Source: Cymodocea nodosa (lineage: Eukaryota > Streptophyta > Magnoliopsida > Alismatales > Cymodoceaceae). From it: DNA of 64,000 nt. This document shows positions 1-11,094 of the stretch, piece by piece. The notes beneath the pieces are model-generated. The model made no database searches, had not been told where the DNA came from, and saw only the letters and a list, made by a program, of their open reading frames with translations. Numbering within the stretch: position 1 is the stretch's first letter; each line of letters starts with the position of its first letter. The translations under genes and the position numbers were made by a program. The stretch is from assembly GCA_036874045.1 (NCBI GenBank), contig CM072341.1, positions 13,652,501-13,716,500 on the forward strand, given 5' to 3'.

Positions 1-691
1 TAGCATCAACCCAAAACCAAGGCTAAAAGCTTTACGATCTTCTGAGATATAAGTCAATGCTTGGTGAAAATGGCTTCCCTTCCCACGACGTGATCACTCC
101 TCACAGTGGTTGTTAGGCATCGTGTTTGGCTCGAAATCGACCCGACATCAAGAAAGTATCCTTACAGACCTCCGATGATTAGTGATTATGATAATGTTGG
201 TGATGTTGGTGAATTGTTGGTGATGGTGTGGATGATTCAGTGAACTTTCGACGTTGCCTGCAGTTAGCGTGGTCCTCCACCTTTACACACACTACCATGT
301 TAGGACCCTAGTATTTTGATAATGCAAAGCCTATGTGAGGAAACATATTGTATTTCACAATTAAGTCTGTACTACATTAGATCAGAAGGCTATTAGAACA
401 AATTCTAAGCAGATGAACAGATCAAGAAGGTTCCAGATGATAATACTTTCAAGATACAGCAAAATCGAACAGTTACAGGTTCAAGTATCCGAAGAGTAAA
501 ATAGTTTCAAGACTATCGGACAGTTAGAAGGATAACTATCCGAATTTTACAAAGCCTTCGAAGAGTTATTTAATCAGACAGTTAAGGGAATTGAATGATC
601 GGATAGTTAAGGAGTTAACTATCCAGAAGCTTAAAGGACGTTTCGGAGAGTTACAAGTATAACTATCTGAAAGTTAAGTCATTCAATAAAC

Positions 692-1236
692 CACGTGTAG
701 AAATACAGAACGGAAGCTTAAAGGACTTGTCGGAGAGTTAGATAACTATCTGAGTTTTCTTTTCGGAGAATTAGATAACTATTCGAGTTTTTCGGTAAGT
801 TACAAGCATAACTTTCCGGAACTTAAGTCATTTTATTACGCACGTGCAAAATGGAGAAGCCGGCAGTTGAAAGCTTAAAAGGGAAAATCGGAGAGTTAGA
901 TAACTATCTGAAATTTCAAAGAGAGTTTCGGTAATTTACAGTTTAACTATCCTAAACTTAAGTTATTGAAATTGCCACGTGTAGAATTCCAAACAGAAGA
1001 TCATTTAAGTTTTCGGAGAGTTAGAAAGATAACTATCCAAAATTTCAAAAGAGTTTCGGTGAGTTACGGTTTAACCATCTAAAACTTAAGTCATTGAATT
1101 TCCCACGTGCAGAATTCTAAAGAGGGGCTCAAATAAGTTTTCGGAGAGTTAGAAAAATAACTATCCGAAATCCTGAAGCATTTCGGTGAGTTACAAGGAT
1201 AACCTTCCGAAACTTAAGTCAGCCTTTATGCACGTG
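692..1236 (+). repeat. Tandem 127-149 bp enhancer-like units in the C3a LTR
   Basis: CACGTG palindromes occur at 692, 841, 976, 1104 and 1231, a spacing of 149, 135, 128 and 127 bp. Between them each unit repeats the same order: an arm of type TCGGAGAGTTA, its partner TAACTATCYGA, a second pair beginning TCGGTGAGTTA, then CTTAAGTCATT, then CACGTG. The units are diverged, so the array is not brand new. C3b has fewer units (CACGTG-type sites near 31132, 31260 and 31388), so unit number varies between copies. Repeated U3 boxes that act as enhancers are known in the tobacco element Tnt1. That this array has such a role is my inference. Confidence 0.8.
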
Positions 1237-1568
1237 CTGAATTAAAGCAATCGGAAAGTTAACAGAGACAAACTATCCGACAAGTACATAACTGTTCGGT
1301 GAGTTACAGTTATAAGTATTCGATTGGATGACAGCTCACATTTAAATATTCTGAAATCCTACATGGCAGTTAAGGTTAAGTGATCTTTCGGTGAGTTACA
1401 GATACTCTTCGGAGAGTTACATAGCTAACTATTTGAAAGAATAGGAAAATCGGTAAGATATCTTGAAACGATTTTCTGAACGGTCACTTACCGTATTGGG
1501 ACTTGAGGCTAATCAAGTACAATAGAATACATCCATTGGAAGAAAATATGATTGTTGTACATATCAGG

Positions 1569-1576
1569 TATATATA
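1569..1576 (+). promoter_or_regulatory. Possible TATA box of the C3a LTR
   Basis: TATATATA lies just downstream of the repeat array. The homologous position in C3b carries TATAAATA (31619-31626). The context is conserved (GAATACATC then a TATA-like site), which supports a U3/R boundary here. The transcription start is not determined. Confidence 0.4.
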
Positions 1577-2487
1577 CAAGATACAGACAACGGATTTAGA
1601 TAGCTTTTTGCTCATATACATACAGAGATATAGTATACATTGCAGATCAATTACTGATATAGAAGAAAGCTCAAATTTAGTTCAATAAAGAATCGATTGA
1701 AAGCTGGATTTACAAGAAGATTCTTAAACTCTCCATGTGCTGAAAGTCTAATCCAAGAAGGATCATTTGGTTCGTGGCTTCAACCTAAAAGCTACATTTA
1801 GTTGTTGGTTTGAGTTTCGACCTGAAAACTCAAGAGGTTGGTTTTCTGGAGTTTATACCTGAAAACTTCTGAGTATTGGTTTTCTGGAGTTTATACTTGA
1901 AAACTTCTGTGTGGTTGGTTCTTACTTCGACCTGAAAGCAAGTGTATTAGTGTTGAGACACTTAGTGAAGCCCAAGTGACCCATGGGGGTGAACTAGCCG
2001 AGTTGGCGAAGCACCTAAAATTCTCTTATGTTTCTTCCTTTATTTCCGCTGTGTATGATATTTTTATCTGATTATTACTTGTGCAAACTAATTAATTAAA
2101 TTAGTTAGTAAAGTGAAAAATAGGCTTAAATTCACAATGTTCTCCATTCACCCCCCCTTTGGTGAAGCCATTCGTTCCTAACATGCCACACACCTCCAAC
2201 CACACCTTCATTTTTTCTCCTCTTCTTTTATATTTCTTCATTAGTAACTGCTTCTACTTTAGATGATCAATTGGATTTCCTTCATTCAGATCAACGATGG
2301 TGATTTCTTCTCTCTTCCACAAATGAATTCTTGCGAGATACGTGCAATCGTGGTTTTCCTTCGAATGTCCTATTTCTATAACTGCTACAGTGGCATATTA
2401 AAGATTAAATGGTCTGTGGAGTTACAAATAACTCAACGAACTTACTTCGTTGATTTAATTATAAAACATGTGCAATAAAGAAATAAG

Positions 2488-2770
2488 CTGCTAACATAAC
2501 GCATTACCTTAGTGTATTCATGTAACTCAACGCGTACAGTTATGCTAACTTAACGAGTTAAACGTGTGCATCTCACGTGATATACCAAAGCATTTAAATT
2601 CAACACGTGCATCATTCTAACTTAACGAGTTCAGATATATAACTTACAATTTTCACTTACTAACTCAACGAGTTCTCACGTGATCTTTTTATACCTTTAA
2701 ACCTGTAACTCAACGAGTTGGCACGTGATCTTTTAACAAAAAGAACACTAACTCAACAAGTTGTTACTAT
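2488..2770 (-). repeat. C1-type enhancer cassette inside LX-a
   Basis: This block has several AACTNAACGAGTT palindromes, alternating with CACGTGA sites (for example TAACTCAACGA at 2661-2671). It aligns collinearly, unit by unit, with the C1 copia LTR at about 49858-50130. It does not align with the same position of LX-b (about 40430-40920), which uses the TAACTATCCGA version. Both flanks (2184-2480 and 2830-3060) do match LX-b. I read this as a cassette difference between two members of one LTR family. Confidence 0.7.
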
Positions 2771-3060
2771 TCACTTAAATATTCTTTTAGCGTTTAAAAC
2801 ATAATTGTCCAATACATGCAATATAACTCTTCGAAATAATAGAAAATTCAGATACTAAAGAATTAAAAAACCATCAACTTACCGATAGTTTAGAAATGTA
2901 CTAAATTAACATTAATTCCCTAAAATTATGTAGATTCTTTCATTAAAACATATAACAGTGCAATTATAACATAATGGCTTAATTCTCATATGATAAGCTA
3001 AATATTATGCAATTAACCATCATTTAACCGTTAATATTATGCACTTTTTCATTCTAAACA

Positions 3061-4158
3061 ATGTGTTTTTGATCCCTAAAAAGATTTTTCGTTTGGTGTG
3101 CAAGGATAATTGATTAACAAGAATTCTATGCCTTTTATACTATATTTTCATTTCATGCATATCCTCCACGTTTAATCACTACTAGTTTTCCACTTTTTCA
3201 CGTCTTTTCTTTTTCCTTCATTGAAATACACACGTTCTGACCCACATTTACATTTTGAATTTTCTTTAATCATCAATCCTGGATCTTTGAAAAATTTCTT
3301 GCAAAATAAACTTTTTCGTTCAAAATTTTTCATCAAGTGTAATAAGAAGTCATTACTTTAATGTTTACTAAACGACTAACACAAGTAGATATATAACTTA
3401 ACATTTCTAACTTAATGAGTTCCTCATGTGCCAACTCACGTGACAAGTACTATAGCTGACTCAACGAACTAAATCTATGGTGTTATGCTAACTCAACGAA
3501 CCAACTTTGTGGTGTTACGATAACTCAACGAAGCAACTCTGTTGTGTTATAGATAACTCAACGAACCAGTAATAAACAAATGTTTTTATAATAAAAATTT
3601 TACCTCGTGCAATAATAACAACTTAAGTTTATAACGCTAACCTAACGCATTGCCTTAGTGTTCAATATAGCAACTCAACGTGTGTAGTTATGTTAACTTA
3701 ACGAGTTAAACATGTGCACCTCACGTGATACAATATAACATTCGTAACCTTTAATTTCACCATGTGTACAACACTAACTTAACGAGTTCGTTTCTTCTTT
3801 TACTCACTATCACTAACTTAACGAGTTCTCACGTGACCTCTATACAAATAACACTCTAACTTAACGAGTTGTCTAAACATGCATTGTTCATGATACAGAA
3901 AATATAACTTTAAAACATATCATGATTTTCAATAAAAACACATGTTAACTTAACGTTTAGTTAAATGAGAAATTACTACAACAAAACGATTAGTTATTTA
4001 ACTTAGTATAATTTCAGATCCAATATAGACAAGTATTTATATCAGTAAGCTTTTTTTGTATTAATTGATGTTTTTAATTTCTTTTCATAAGCAATAGTAA
4101 CTGAGTAAATATGATTACTTTCATTCAGCACACATCATCAAAACAAAATACTCAACAA
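3061..4158 (-). repeat. C1A 3' LTR, partial
   Basis: Corresponds to roughly the last 1.1 kb of the 1573-bp C1B LTR (48842-50414) in plus coordinates. It ends with ACTCAACA next to a polypurine tract. The outer part (TGTAGGATCG end) is missing because LX-a is joined at 3061. A TATA box (TATAAAAGG, minus strand) lies at 3131-3139. Many AACTCAACGA or AACTTAACGAG repeats with CACGTG are present between about 3410 and 3870. Confidence 0.85.
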
Positions 4159-4176
4159 TCTCCCCCTTTTTGATGA
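4159..4176 (-). other. C1A polypurine tract
   Basis: Plus strand ATCTCCCCCTTTTTGATG directly abuts the LTR end ACTCAACA. Its minus-strand purine run is the expected plus-strand DNA primer site. A second, weaker copy (TTCTCCCCATTTTTG) occurs at about 4492-4506, also found in C1B. Confidence 0.85.
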
Positions 4177-4679
4177 TGACAAAATCATATTAAATCAATT
4201 ATGAAATATATTTAACTCAACAAAGCATCTTCATTGGGTTAACTTTTAATTCAACAAACAAGTTTGTTGACTTAAGTTCACTTAAGCTTATTTTGATTGT
4301 TTGTGTAAAATTCACCTCTTAGAAATAAAACTTTCAGATGTCAATAATTACATAAAATCTTCAGATTTTAATAACTACATAATTATCTTTCAGATTACAT
4401 TATCATCTATCATAACCACTTAAATATTATCTCCCTTTATAATATATGCAATTAAAATCATAATCATCTTCTTCTTTTGAATTTTTAACATTTCTCCCCA
4501 TTTTTGTCATTAATCAAAAAGATGATTACATAGTATATAAACTGAGAGATATATTTATAGCTAAACTTTCTGTAAACATACATAAGAATTGAACCATTTA
4601 CAGAAAAATGTATTGTTCAATGAATCAAACTATAAATACAAACATTACATTTTGTATTTAGATACAATCAAACAAACAT

Positions 4680-5631
4680 TTATATATCCCTCCTAAGTAT
4701 ATCACTAATAGCATTACATATTTTATCTCCTAGATGCCTAATATCATTTCTAATGTTGTTAAGCACATCATCTAGGGAAGGAGGTAGCTGTGGTTGCTAT
4801 TCTGCTCAAACTAAATAACTTGGCTGTTGTGGTTGTATCTGTTCTGTATAGTCAGGTTGTTGTTGTTGTCGTTGAGGTTGATGCATAGCCTAAAATTTTT
4901 GCAAATATTTTACACTAAAAGCTCTCATGCCTTTAGTTTCAAAGGGCTAGCCGGATAAATTTAAACGGTTTGCAAGAAGTCTACATACAGCATCACCAAA
5001 AAATAACTTTGAACTCATATGTTGTAGTTGAGAAATGAAAACATCAAACCAATTGATTTGAATTCTATTCAATAGACCATAAGTTTCATATAAACAGCTT
5101 CTTTTGACTTCCATATTGTGTCCGACTCTTTGAAATAAATTAGCATGTAGGATATTTCCAATAAACCTTGCTTCTGCATTCAGATTTTCCATTAACCTCA
5201 TTTCAGTATATACATTTGGAATCTTTGATAGCGAGTGAATGTTCCATTCTAGTTGTCTAATCATGTCAAATTTGTTAGTTACAACACCTTCATTCTTCAA
5301 TCCCAAAACTTCAAAAATTAATTCAGGAGACAATGTGAACTCCTATTGATTTATTTGTGTGTTCAGTATATTGTCATTCTTGACTAGATTGCTATAAAAG
5401 GTTGCAATAAGCTCTTTATATTATTTCCATTTCATTCCAACTGGCAAGAATTGAAGGAGGCCTTGAAACACAAATAGATCTCTTATTTCCATCAAATTTC
5501 TGAATTTTATTGGTCGAGTATGCAGAATCTGACATGTAATCAGATTATTGTATTTTTGCACTACTTCCTCAGATCTAAAATGAATTGAATTACCTTGAAT
5601 TTATAATACTTTATACAAAGAAGGTGATACC
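4680..5631 (-). pseudogene. C1A extra ORF, C-terminal half
   Basis: Encodes the C-terminal half of the extra protein of SIRE-type elements. An open stretch at 4947-5333 has the signature NxFDMIRQLEW … HANLFQRVGHN … LNRIQINWFDVF, which resembles the 'putative plant transposon protein' domain often seen as accessory ORFs in plant retrotransposons. An in-frame TAG lies at 4947-4949. Beyond it the frame continues with a Gln-rich part and a terminal helix ending at TAA (4680-4682), conserved in C1B and C2A. The N-terminal half is 10 kb away at 15639-16956, cut off by G1. No membrane segment is apparent here. Function unknown. Confidence 0.7.
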
Positions 5632-7264
5632 TGTTTGGAATTTTTTAGAAGTTTTAAATTTATAAACCACAAGTGCACGGCATCCAATGAAGTACATCGG
5701 CAAGTATGAGTCGAACCACAGAGAAATGGGGATAATCTAAGATTCTAATTACAAGAATATGGTAAGCAAATACTTTCCAAAAATAGATTAGACTACAAAA
5801 AAAGTAAGTCCATGGATTTTTAATTTATCGACCAATCAACATATTAGACTGAAAATTTAATCACAATCAGATCTGTTAATGTGAACTTCAGATAAAAATT
5901 TTCACACTTAAAAACACACGAAAGGTATGACTGAAAATTCTGGGATTGAAAATGATGCATAAAATTGGAAACTTCTGCGCATTAACAATAGTATCTTAAA
6001 AACCTTATAAATCCCGAATTACTCAACAAAAAATTACAAAATCTGATGCGTTGCAAAATAGCAGAATGTAGATATTAATGAAATATTTATTTGAATTTTT
6101 AAGCGATCTGAGTTGTGATAAAAACACGTTACAATCACGACAAAAGAGTCTCAGACCGAATTCTGTGCTCGATAGAGTTATAACTTCAAAATGGCAACAA
6201 ATCTTCTCCGATTAGTATGAAATTTTACAGAATCACAGAAGACTTATAATATCACGATTATGATTTTTTTCAGAATTTTCAGTTAAACAGAATCGCTCCA
6301 GAACACGTATGAACTCTCGGATTAAACACAGAACAGAAAAACGCAGATCTGCAAACAAGCATGCGAGATCTTCATCATATACGAATTTTTTTTCACATAA
6401 CACAATAAGATTTCTTCATAGGAGCATCCGTAAACATCAATACATGATAATAGAACATCAATCACGTCTGTTTCAATGATTTTAGCAATGAAATAACAAG
6501 GTTTTTCGGATACAATTGCATAAACACATAAAAATACGAATCTGTCTACTATGAACTATTTGATACAATAAAACTTGAAGAAACTTACATCTAAATACAT
6601 AAATCTATTGTAAACTTAAAGATAAACATAGATCTGAAGTGTAGTAAGACGTGGAGTGAAGAAATGATAGAGGAAAAACGCTCAAAACAACAAGGATGTG
6701 TGGCTGCCTTTGCTTGTATGTGAGGGATGAAGGATTGTTGATGGAGATGACTTGTGGAATGAGCTTTGAAGAGGAATCCGAGTTGAAAGTGTGGAGAAAT
6801 GGCTGCTGGTCTTCTTCCCTCCTTCAAGATCACGAGCTCCCTTTTGGAAGTGTGGAGGACGGCTGCTGGAATGAGGTGGAGGTCCAAAAGAGCAAGAGAG
6901 AAGACCTAGACGTGCATCACACTTGATTTTATAGAGAGAGTTTCCAAGTTTGGAGATCCAACTTTGATTCAACGATTGGGATTAAATCTCACTTGATTTT
7001 CTTTCTCCAATCTTCAATTTCTATGATCTTCAATTGAATTCTAAACTTTTCACAACAATAAATACATCAAAATATCAAGTCATCCATAAAATTTATAAAT
7101 GATGCATGTTTGAAATAATTTCCTACTTTTAACTGTATAAAATGGGGATTGGTTCTTATTGGTTAAATAATGAAATAAATGCATAATATGACTTTAATAA
7201 ATCTCATGTAAATTTATTTAACCAATAAGATCCTATAAAAATACGCAACATTTTAATCCAAACA
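5632..7264 (-). repeat. G1 3' LTR
   Basis: 1633 bp, the same length as its partner at 14006-15638. A TATA-like site (TATAAAAT, minus) lies at 6926-6933, where the partner has TATAAAAG. Short open frames at 6591-6972 are LTR sequence without coding support and recur in the other LTR. The LTR lacks the TAACTNNNCGA repeats seen in the copia LTRs. Confidence 0.93.
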
Positions 7265-7266
7265 AA

Positions 7267-7283
7267 CTCCCCCATGCTTAAAC
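7267..7283 (-). other. G1 polypurine tract
   Basis: CTCCCCCATGCTTAAAC on the plus strand lies two bases inside the 3' LTR. The minus-strand purine tract is in the right place to prime plus-strand DNA synthesis. A near copy occurs at 8421-8440. Confidence 0.8.
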
Positions 7284-8690
7284 TTTTACTCTTCCCAAGT
7301 AATAAAAACAACTAAAAATAAAGAACTTGAAATCACACGAAAAATTATTCAGTTCACTTGTCACTATTGAACTCATTGGGCATGGTGGTGGGTCAAACTA
7401 ATATCACAATCTCTCACAATGTCCTCCAGTTCCAACAAGTTTACACTATTGGAATGAGAAGTCACTTGTCCACAAGAACTATTTTGCCTTGAACAAAAAG
7501 GATTCACACCCTCACTACTCAAGAAAAATTTCATTGTATAACAATATGATAATGAATCAAATGAAAGAAATATGTGGTAGTGATTGATTCCCTCCCTTCA
7601 AATGAGATAAGTCAGAAAATGCTTAGAATGAACAACCAAAGTATCACATCATAGCGTAGCTCTAATCAACCCACTCTCAAGAAAATAAAAGAAGCTAGAC
7701 ACTTGAGAAAGCCCACTACTTCCTCACATCCCATATATCTATGAGCCCCCTTTCTACATTGAAAACTTTCTTCTTCTTTTTTTCTACTTTTCTTTTTTTT
7801 CTCTCTTTTCATTTCAAATTCTTTTCTTTTCTTTTCTTTTTTTTTTTGGGCCGCTTTGGCCTCTCTTTCTTTTTTTTCTTCTTCTTCTTCCTTTTTTTTT
7901 TTTTTTTTTAACAATATAATTTTCCAATGGTATCAAATACCTTATTTCACCATTAAGTCTAACCTACCCCAAGAAACTCCTTAGCATGCCAAATGTGATA
8001 ACTTAGGTGTTTTCCTAAATACATCCTTCAAAATCTCGTAGAAGTTTGGGATGGTCCTAAATATCTCACCAAAGGTCATGTAATGAATAACCAGATTATG
8101 GTGGCACTCGGCTTAGGGATCACTCAGAAAATGTGTATAAAAATAACAAGGCGTAAGTTCAAGTAACTAGGAAGACTCAACTCAAAACACAAATAGCTTA
8201 AACTCATCTTCTTTGGAGAACATCATTGTTAGGTCCTGTGCTTTTTGGTTTTGGAGTCTCACTACTCAAAAGGAAATGGGGTTGTCCCATAAAATTTAAT
8301 AGTGACAACTGAATAGACAATCTCATCAAGTGTGTTTTTCAAGTAAAAATACAATAAAATCATGCATCTAAAATTTTAAAATATGAGCCTGTCAAAGTAA
8401 TTGTAATGAAATGAAATTCACCTTCCCCCCATGCTTAAATTTGATATTGTCCTCAATGCAATATAAAAGAGGGGATATAGATATCATACCAGACTGAAGT
8501 CACTTAAAGTCAAACCTTATTCCATACCTGTGATGCCTGCATGAAATTCTTGTTAGAAAAATATCTTGAAAATTACATATAAGGTATGTACTAAAGGATA
8601 TAATTTGAAGATAATGCAACATAATCTGTAATGAAATAACTGTTTCAACCTACTACATGTTGTCTTATTCATGCATCATTAAATTATATG
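7284..8690 (-). other. G1 3' noncoding region with pyrimidine-rich tract
   Basis: No credible gene. On the plus strand 7760-7910 is almost pure C/T with long T runs; its minus-strand frame would encode a Lys/Glu low-complexity string, which I do not call. Long noncoding 3' regions are usual for Athila elements. Confidence 0.7.
8421..8440 (-). other. Second polypurine-like tract in G1
   Basis: CCTTCCCCCCATGCTTAAAT repeats the C5ATGCTTAAA core of the functional-looking tract at 7267-7283, about 1.15 kb further inside the element. It lies just downstream, in the coding sense, of the short ORF at 8691-9020. It may be an internal plus-strand primer site or a relic of a duplication. Confidence 0.55.
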
Positions 8691-9020
8691 CTAATCAAAG
8701 AAAGAAAAACCCTGGTCAATTTGATCAATAAAGCGTTGAATTTCCGCATCCATCTTCTTTTGTGGTTTCGCATTCATCATCTTTGGCTCTTCATCTTTGT
8801 TTGTCTTATCAAAGTAATAGATGTAATCATCTTCATAGCGCTTCTCAGAGGTGAGCATAGACTTCTCTATTACAACATTGGAATTTCTTGCACTTGTAGA
8901 TGGTTGTGTTGCGGTGACAGGAGCTTTTCCTTTTTCTACCCATGTTACTTTTGCTGGTTGTGCTTGTTGCTTTGTTTTCCCTTTTGATTGACAGTTCTTC
9001 CTAGCTTTTGTATTCTCCAT
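8691..9020 (-). CDS. Short ORF downstream of G1 pol, unknown function
   Basis: A 109-codon open frame starting MENTKARKNCQSKGK. The N-terminal half is Lys/Gln/Ala-rich and the C-terminal half is acidic. It follows integrase by about 330 bp on the same strand. Athila elements commonly carry an extra ORF in this position, several hundred residues long. This could be its basic N-terminus after truncation, or chance. I see no zinc finger, membrane segment or signal peptide. Confidence 0.35.
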   Translation of the reverse strand: MENTKARKNCQSKGKTKQQAQPAKVTWVEKGKAPVTATQPSTSARNSNVVIEKSMLTSEKRYEDDYIYYFDKTNKDEEPKMMNAKPQKKMDAEIQRFIDQIDQGFSFFD

Positions 9021-9350
9021 GTGTTAAACCTGTGTAAAACTTCTACAAGAGCTACATGTGGATAAGCAACAGTTATGATAAAACAATAATAAGTATTTCA
9101 GCACATGAAATAATAAACATGAACTTCAGTAATGAAACAACAATTATAACAATAATGCGCATCAGATAATCTCCATACAATAAAATAAGATCACACTCCA
9201 CAATACCATAGATAAGAAAAATAGACAACAAAAGAGTAGAATAAAATAAAACTTCTAACTACTAAACTAAACTAGGATAGTGAAACAAACTAAAAGAAAA
9301 CACAAAAAAAAAAGATAAAAGGAAAATAAAAACAAAATCTACTATTCCAT

Positions 9351-10490
9351 TTATTCATATTGAGGTTCTTGCAAATTCTCCTCTTTAGCTTTGAAATCAA
9401 TACCATCAGGTGTCTTCAAAACAGGCTTGAGCCTTTGTCCATTAACTTTGAAAATGGTGTGGTCTTTAGGATTCTTGATATCTATGGAACCATAAGGATA
9501 TACCTTATGCACCACAAAAGGCCCAGCCCAACGAGATCTTAACTTACCAAGATGAGTATGAAGCCTAAACATATACAACCAAACATCTTGTCCAGGGACA
9601 AATGATTTCTTACTTATCTTTTTATCATGAATAGCTTTCATTTTCTCTTTCCCTGAGACAGTTCTTACATAAGCTTCATCCCTCATCTCCTCTAATTCTG
9701 CCAATTGAAACTTCCTAAGTGGGCTGGCTACTTCTAAATCCAAATTGAGTTTCTTTATATCCCCAAAAGCTTTATGCTCCAATTCTGCCGGCAAGCGACA
9801 AGCTTTCCCATATACCATTCTATAGGGGGTCATTCCAAGGGTAGTCTTGTAAGCAGTTCGGTATGCCCATAGTGCATCCACTAACTTATCTGCCTAATCC
9901 CTTCTTGTGTGGTTAACCATCTTTTTCAAAATTGTCTTAATTTGTTTATTAGCACTCTCAACTTGACCACATGTTTAGGGGTGATAAGGGGTAGCAATTT
10001 TATGCACAATTCCATATTTTCTCATTAAAGCCTCAAAACTTCTGTTGTAGAAATGTGTGTCCCTATCACTTATAGTAGCTCTAGGTATACCAAACCTTGA
10101 TATAATATTATTTCTTACAAATTTCATAACTACCTTGTTATCATTAGTTTTGGTAGGGATAGCTTCAATCCACTCGGAAACATAATCAACTGCCAACAAC
10201 ACATAAAGATATCCTGCTGAAATGGGAAATGGGCCCATGAAGTCAATCCCCCAAACATCAAATACTTCAACTTCAATAATGGGGTTGAGAGGCATCATGT
10301 TCCTCTTTGAAATTTTTCCCAGTTGTTGACATCTGGCACAACTTATACAATATTGATGTGCATCCTTGAATAAAGTTGGATAGTAAAATCCACATTTTAG
10401 CACCTTGGTAGCAGTCTTCCTAGAGCCGAAATGTCCCCCACATGCTTGGTCATGGCGAAAGTAAAGAACACTCCTAACCTCATTGTTAGA
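9351..10490 (-). pseudogene. G1 integrase
   Basis: Integrase region of gag-pol. An HHCC-type zinc-binding N-terminus (HDQACGGHFG … CISCARC) is read just upstream of 10403. It is followed by the catalytic core with first Asp in WGIDFMGPFP, second Asp in TISDRDTHF, and Glu in GQVESANKQIK. In-frame stops at 9975-9977 (CAA to TAA) and near 9895 (TGG to TAG) break it. The C-terminal part (GPFVVHKVYPYG … VNGQRLKP) has no chromodomain, as expected for Athila rather than chromoviruses. A frameshift near 10490 separates it from RNase H. Confidence 0.88.
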
Positions 10491-11094
10491 TGCAACATCT
10501 CAAGATCAAGTCTGGGCATTGCTTAAACAAATAAGGATCATCCCAGTAAAAATACTTGACTCGAGACAAGAAGATCTTCCTATCCTGCCTTGTCCAATCA
10601 TGTGGCATCGATCCCATGACTAAATAATTAATAATATCTGCAAACCATGGGATGACATTAACCATTAAAACTTGCTCATCAGGAAATGACTCTCCAACTT
10701 CTGAATTTGAGGGTGCTAATTGCAGTCTGGATAAATGATCAGCTACAACATTTTCACATCCTTTCTTGTCTTTGATTTCGATATCAAATACCTGCAGCAA
10801 TAAAATCCATCTCATCAAACGTGATTTGGCATCCTTCTTTGCTAACAAATACTTTAATGCTGCATGATCTGTATACACAATTACTTTGGCTCTAATCAGA
10901 TATGACCTAAATTTCTCCAAAGCAAATACAACAGCCAAAAGTTCTTTCTCAGTGATTGCATAATTGAGCTGAGCATCATTGACGGTTTTGCTGGCATAAC
11001 AAATTACATAAGGAAGCTTATCAATCTTTTGTCCCAAAACAGTCCCTACTGCAAAATCAGAAGCATCACACATAACCTCAAAAGGATATGCCAA
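10486..11094 (-). pseudogene. G1 RNase H
   Basis: Gypsy-type RNase H that would degrade the RNA of the RNA-DNA hybrid. It has [11 protein letters not shown] (first catalytic Asp), [17 protein letters not shown] (Glu), [11 protein letters not shown] (Asp) and DHLSRL at the end, in the right order for about 130 residues. The connection to RT is broken by a one-base frameshift in the overlap 11046-11094. Confidence 0.88.

Larger units (their letters stand above)
298..2183 (+). mobile_element. C3a: solo LTR of copia family C3
   Basis: An 1886-bp LTR that starts TGTTAGGACC and ends CCTAACA. The flanking 5-mers are tacca (293-297) and tgcca (2184-2188), a target-site duplication with one mismatch. 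No primer site or coding sequence follows, so this is a solo LTR left by LTR-LTR recombination. Its start (…TTTTGATAATGCAAA…) and its end (a C-rich run, then CCTAACA) match the 1351-bp LTR of C3b at 30764-32114, which is followed by a tRNA-Met primer site. The 535-bp length difference lies mainly in the number of repeat units in the upstream half. Confidence 0.85.
1..3060 (-). mobile_element. LX-a: LTR fragment of an unclassified LTR retrotransposon, split by C3a
   Basis: Read on the minus strand this sequence begins TGTTTAGAATG (plus end at 3060). It matches the LTR at 40163-42185 (LX-b) in inverted orientation. Bases 1-297 correspond to about 41240-41450, 2184-2480 to about 40920-41210, and 2830-3060 to about 40163-40420. 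The interval is split by a C3 LTR at 298-2183. It joins truncated C1A LTR sequence at 3061, so LX-a probably inserted into the C1A 3' LTR. Its other end lies left of the window. No internal region or primer site is visible, so the class is unknown; a GCACTTGTAG stretch near the end of LX-b resembles gypsy LTR ends. The middle block (about 2488-2770) differs from LX-b and instead aligns to the C1 copia LTR. Confidence 0.75.

Noticed and set aside
692-1236. Regularly spaced repeats resembling a CRISPR array
   Set aside because: Units are diverged and of unequal length, lie inside a plant LTR with TG…CA ends, and have no cas genes nearby.
1503-1688. 61-codon frame after the C3a repeat array
   Set aside because: LTR leader sequence downstream of the TATA box, not preserved in C3b.
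6591-6972. Open frames of about 96-98 codons on both strands
   Set aside because: They lie inside the G1 LTR, recur at 14967-15321 in the other LTR and overlap each other antisense; no domain.
7666-7914. 82-codon Lys/Glu-rich frame
   Set aside because: Translation of a pyrimidine-rich low-complexity tract.
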